A stretch of DNA of 22,259 nucleotides from the IMG/VR virus record IMGVR_UViG_3300025120_000623, positions 1-22,259 of that record, one strand, 5' to 3'. This stretch comes from a virus. Each line of letters starts with the position of its first letter. Positions within the stretch are counted from its first letter, which is position 1. Made by a program: the position numbers and the translations under genes. Below are positions 20,824 to 22,259 of this stretch, one piece after another. Below the pieces are notes generated by a model. It saw only the letters and a program-made list of their open reading frames with translations, was not told the DNA's origin and ran no database searches.

Positions 20824-21009
20824 ATGAACGCTGTAAAGTACAACAAGGGAGGTAAGCTAAAAGTTAGCACGGCTACAAAATCTGTCCCCGCTCCTAGTGG
20901 GTTTCACTGGATGGAAGAGAGAGGCAGGTACTTTCTTATGAAGGGTGATTATAAACCTCATCCTGGTGCCGTTAAAGAAGCCAAGTTTAAACTAGCCAGT
21001 CATGGCTAA
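20824..21009 (+). CDS. Small basic hypothetical protein (61 aa)
   Basis: The ATG at 20824, one base after the previous stop, gives MNAVKYNKGGKLKVSTATK. An earlier ATG at 20797 would overlap the previous gene more. The C-terminal part (GFHWMEERGRYFLMKGDYKP) followed by HPGAVKEAKFKLASHG resembles small phage proteins I have seen, function unknown. It carries the Y-x-x-G-G motif at residues 5-9. Confidence 0.55.
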   Translation: MNAVKYNKGGKLKVSTATKSVPAPSGFHWMEERGRYFLMKGDYKPHPGAVKEAKFKLASHG

Positions 21010-21172
21010 GGTCGTAAAGAAATACAAGAAAGGGGGCTCTGTAAAAGATGCTTGCTATCATAAGGTGAAGTCACGCTACAAGGTGTGGCCTTCTGCGTAT
21101 GCGTCTGGAGCTGTAGCTAAGTGTAGAAAGGTGGGTGCTAAAAACTGGGGCAATGGCGGTAAGAAAAACTAA
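21002..21172 (+). CDS. Small basic phage protein with YKKGG motif (56 aa)
   Basis: A 56-residue frame starts at the ATG at 21002 (overlapping the previous gene by 8 nt) and begins MAKVVKKYKKGGSVKDACYH. The core HKVKSRYKVWPSAYASGAVA followed by KCRKVGAKNWGNGG matches a family common in marine phages and some large viruses. The name is uncertain; the function is unknown. Confidence 0.6.
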   Translation: MAKVVKKYKKGGSVKDACYHKVKSRYKVWPSAYASGAVAKCRKVGAKNWGNGGKKN

Positions 21173-21392
21173 AGCAGGTCTTAACTTAAAGCGTTGGTTT
21201 AAAGAAGATTGGAAGACTTTATCTGGAGATAAGGATTACTCAAAAGGTGATCGATCATTTAGACCGACCAAGAGAATCTCCAAGGACACCCCAGCAACAG
21301 CCTCCGAGTTAACTCCAGCAGATAAAGCTAGGGGAAGAAAAGAAAAGAGAGAGAAGGGTAGAGTAAGCCGCTGGAAGAAAAGCTCTAAATAG
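21153..21392 (+). CDS. Small basic phage protein, DUF5872-like (79 aa)
   Basis: The start at 21153 (MAVRKTKAGLNLKRWFKED) is favoured over 21135 because it gives a typical N-terminus for the KAGLNLKRWF family. RPTKRISKDTPATASELTP and a basic tail (RGRKEKREKGRVSRWKKSSK) follow. The pattern is that of a widespread phage family I recall as DUF5872, unknown function. The gene overlaps the previous one by 20 nt. The Pfam name is from memory. Confidence 0.6.
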   Translation: MAVRKTKAGLNLKRWFKEDWKTLSGDKDYSKGDRSFRPTKRISKDTPATASELTPADKARGRKEKREKGRVSRWKKSSK

Positions 21393-21410
21393 CGGATATC
21401 AAATAAGTTA

Positions 21411-21431
21411 TATATTTGCACTTAAAGTAAA
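21411..21431 (+). promoter_or_regulatory. Promoter with TTACTT-type half-dyad
   Basis: TATATTTG (21411-21418) is followed by ACTTAAAGTAAA (21420-21431), the same 12-mer found in the dyad at 2733-2744. The ATG is at 21437. No -33 element is clear. The octamer AGCGGATA at 21391 is shared with 7511. Confidence 0.5.
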
Positions 21432-21436
21432 CAAAC

Positions 21437-21742
21437 ATGTCAAATCTTATTAGACAAGGTGACGCGAATCTAGTGGCTTTTGGTCAGCTAGGGTGTGAGT
21501 TCCAGGGAGGAACCGCCGCATTTACAGTTCCGTCAGGTCAAGTTATTGTAGCGATCACCCTTACAGAGAATTCACAATTTACTACCCTTACTCCAGAAAG
21601 TGCTATTTTTTGTGGTACTGGATCCACTGATGTAAATGGAGATGATATGACGGGAGACTCCTTTCCAAAAGGCATGACTATTTACGGCAGGTGGTCAGCA
21701 CTAACACTTGCTTCAGGTGCGGCAATCTGCTACTTTGGATAA
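21437..21742 (+). CDS. Small virion-like protein (101 aa)
   Basis: A 101-residue, mostly beta protein begins MSNLIRQGDANLVAFGQLG and ends AAICYFG. The segment FPKGMTIYGRWSALTLASGA (about 77-96) resembles small structural proteins near the head genes of other phages, as I recall. A head-decoration role is possible from its own promoter and its position right before the scaffold-like gene, but it is not proven by the sequence. Confidence 0.55.
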   Translation: MSNLIRQGDANLVAFGQLGCEFQGGTAAFTVPSGQVIVAITLTENSQFTTLTPESAIFCGTGSTDVNGDDMTGDSFPKGMTIYGRWSALTLASGAAICYFG

Positions 21743-21760
21743 TAAAACAAACTTAATTTA

Positions 21761-22259
21761 ATGGAAAACGAAAACACACAACCCGTAGAAGGGATGGAGC
21801 AAGAGGCTCCCGTTTCTACACCAGAAGAGTCTACATCATCATTTAGCTTCGTAAGCGATGAAGAGGTAGCTCAAATGAATCAACCGCAAGAACAGCCTAC
21901 ACAGGAAGCTGCTCCAGAGGTTGAACAACAACAAGAAACTTTTTCTGAACCAACGGAAGCGCAACCAGAGGTTCAGCGAGGATATGCACCAGAAGAAGTC
22001 GATACCGCTGTGTTCGAATTCCTTAGCGAAAGGCTGGGGAGGAACGTAAGCTCACTTGACGACCTACAGGTGCAACAGCAGGAGCAAAGAGAGATTGACG
22101 AACGTATTTCAGTGATTGCGGATTTTGTCGAAAAGACTGGCCGCGATCCACAAGATTGGTTTATCTATCAGTCAATGAACCCATCCGAAATGGATGACAT
22201 GACTGCTATTCAGGTCCAGATGGCATCTGATTACCCAAACCTATCGCAAGAAGAAATCG
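21761..22259 (+). CDS. Probable scaffold protein, cut by right edge
   Basis: From the ATG at 21761 the frame is open to the end of the window (166 codons visible). It begins MENENTQPVEGMEQEAPVST and is highly acidic and Gln-rich (EQPTQEAAPEVEQQQETF), then turns helical (FLSERLGRNVSSLDDLQVQQ) with a domain like DFVEKTGRDPQDWFIYQSMN. Acidic, helical proteins in this position, between portal and (expected) major capsid genes, are typically scaffolds that guide prohead assembly. The capsid gene itself lies beyond the window. Confidence 0.6.
   Translation, partial: MENENTQPVEGMEQEAPVSTPEESTSSFSFVSDEEVAQMNQPQEQPTQEAAPEVEQQQETFSEPTEAQPEVQRGYAPEEVDTAVFEFLSERLGRNVSSLDDLQVQQQEQREIDERISVIADFVEKTGRDPQDWFIYQSMNPSEMDDMTAIQVQMASDYPNLSQEEI

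Overview
This window looks like part of a double-stranded DNA tailed-phage genome (free phage or prophage) that infects a member of the Bacteroidetes, most likely a marine flavobacterium. The phage part rests on a recognisable packaging and virion module: large terminase, portal, an acidic scaffold-like protein cut by the right edge, fibre and adhesin proteins, peptidoglycan hydrolases, and the small basic proteins typical of marine phages. The host part rests on promoters of the Bacteroidetes type (TAnnTTTG at -7, sometimes TTTG/TTG about 20 nt upstream), the near absence of Shine-Dalgarno sequences, and a signal peptide cut before AQF.

Layout. (1) Positions 1-2305 hold a leftward cluster of small, tightly packed, mostly unrecognised genes, probably early or accessory, plus a 175-residue Lys/Ala-rich histone-H1-like protein. 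(2) Positions 2306-2924 are a divergent control region with hairpins, dyads, a rightward promoter and one possible 32-codon ORF. (3) Positions 2925-8739 run rightward: a small membrane protein, a Cys-rich mini-ORF, a lysozyme-like protein, a large HEFGH metalloprotease-like virion protein, an EF-hand/dockerin-like protein, an M15 peptidase and a LamG-like adhesin, interrupted by a leftward secreted-protein gene. (4) Positions 8736-9200 hold a leftward winged-helix regulator and an operator-like dyad facing a rightward operon. (5) Positions 9196-11196 hold small genes, including a protein that reads as two GroES-like domains, then tRNA-Arg(TCT) and a zinc-ribbon protein. (6) Positions 11196-22259 hold terminase, portal, fibre/adhesin genes, a run of small Lys/Gly-rich proteins, a small virion-like protein and the start of the scaffold-like gene.

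The most unusual signal is not a gene. From about 120 to 2460 the sequence is packed with short, perfect inverted repeats, most often 6-bp arms around a 3-nt loop. Each has a different sequence, they occur roughly every 50-60 bp, and they lie in coding regions (in different frames), across start and stop codons, and in spacers. I hand-counted about 40, with 17 having arms of at least 6 bp around exactly 3 nt, where chance predicts fewer than one. The density drops near the start of the rightward genes. The same leftward cluster also uses CGN arginine codons, whereas a rightward gene I counted prefers AGA/AGG, which the phage tRNA reads.

Other notable signals are -7 boxes exactly 4 nt before ATG (possible leaderless mRNAs), perfect stem-loops starting exactly 5 nt after two -7 boxes, a Y-x-x-G-G motif recurring in unrelated small genes, and related TTACTT/AAGTAA dyads near promoters. 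All family names come from reading motifs by eye; no database search was run.
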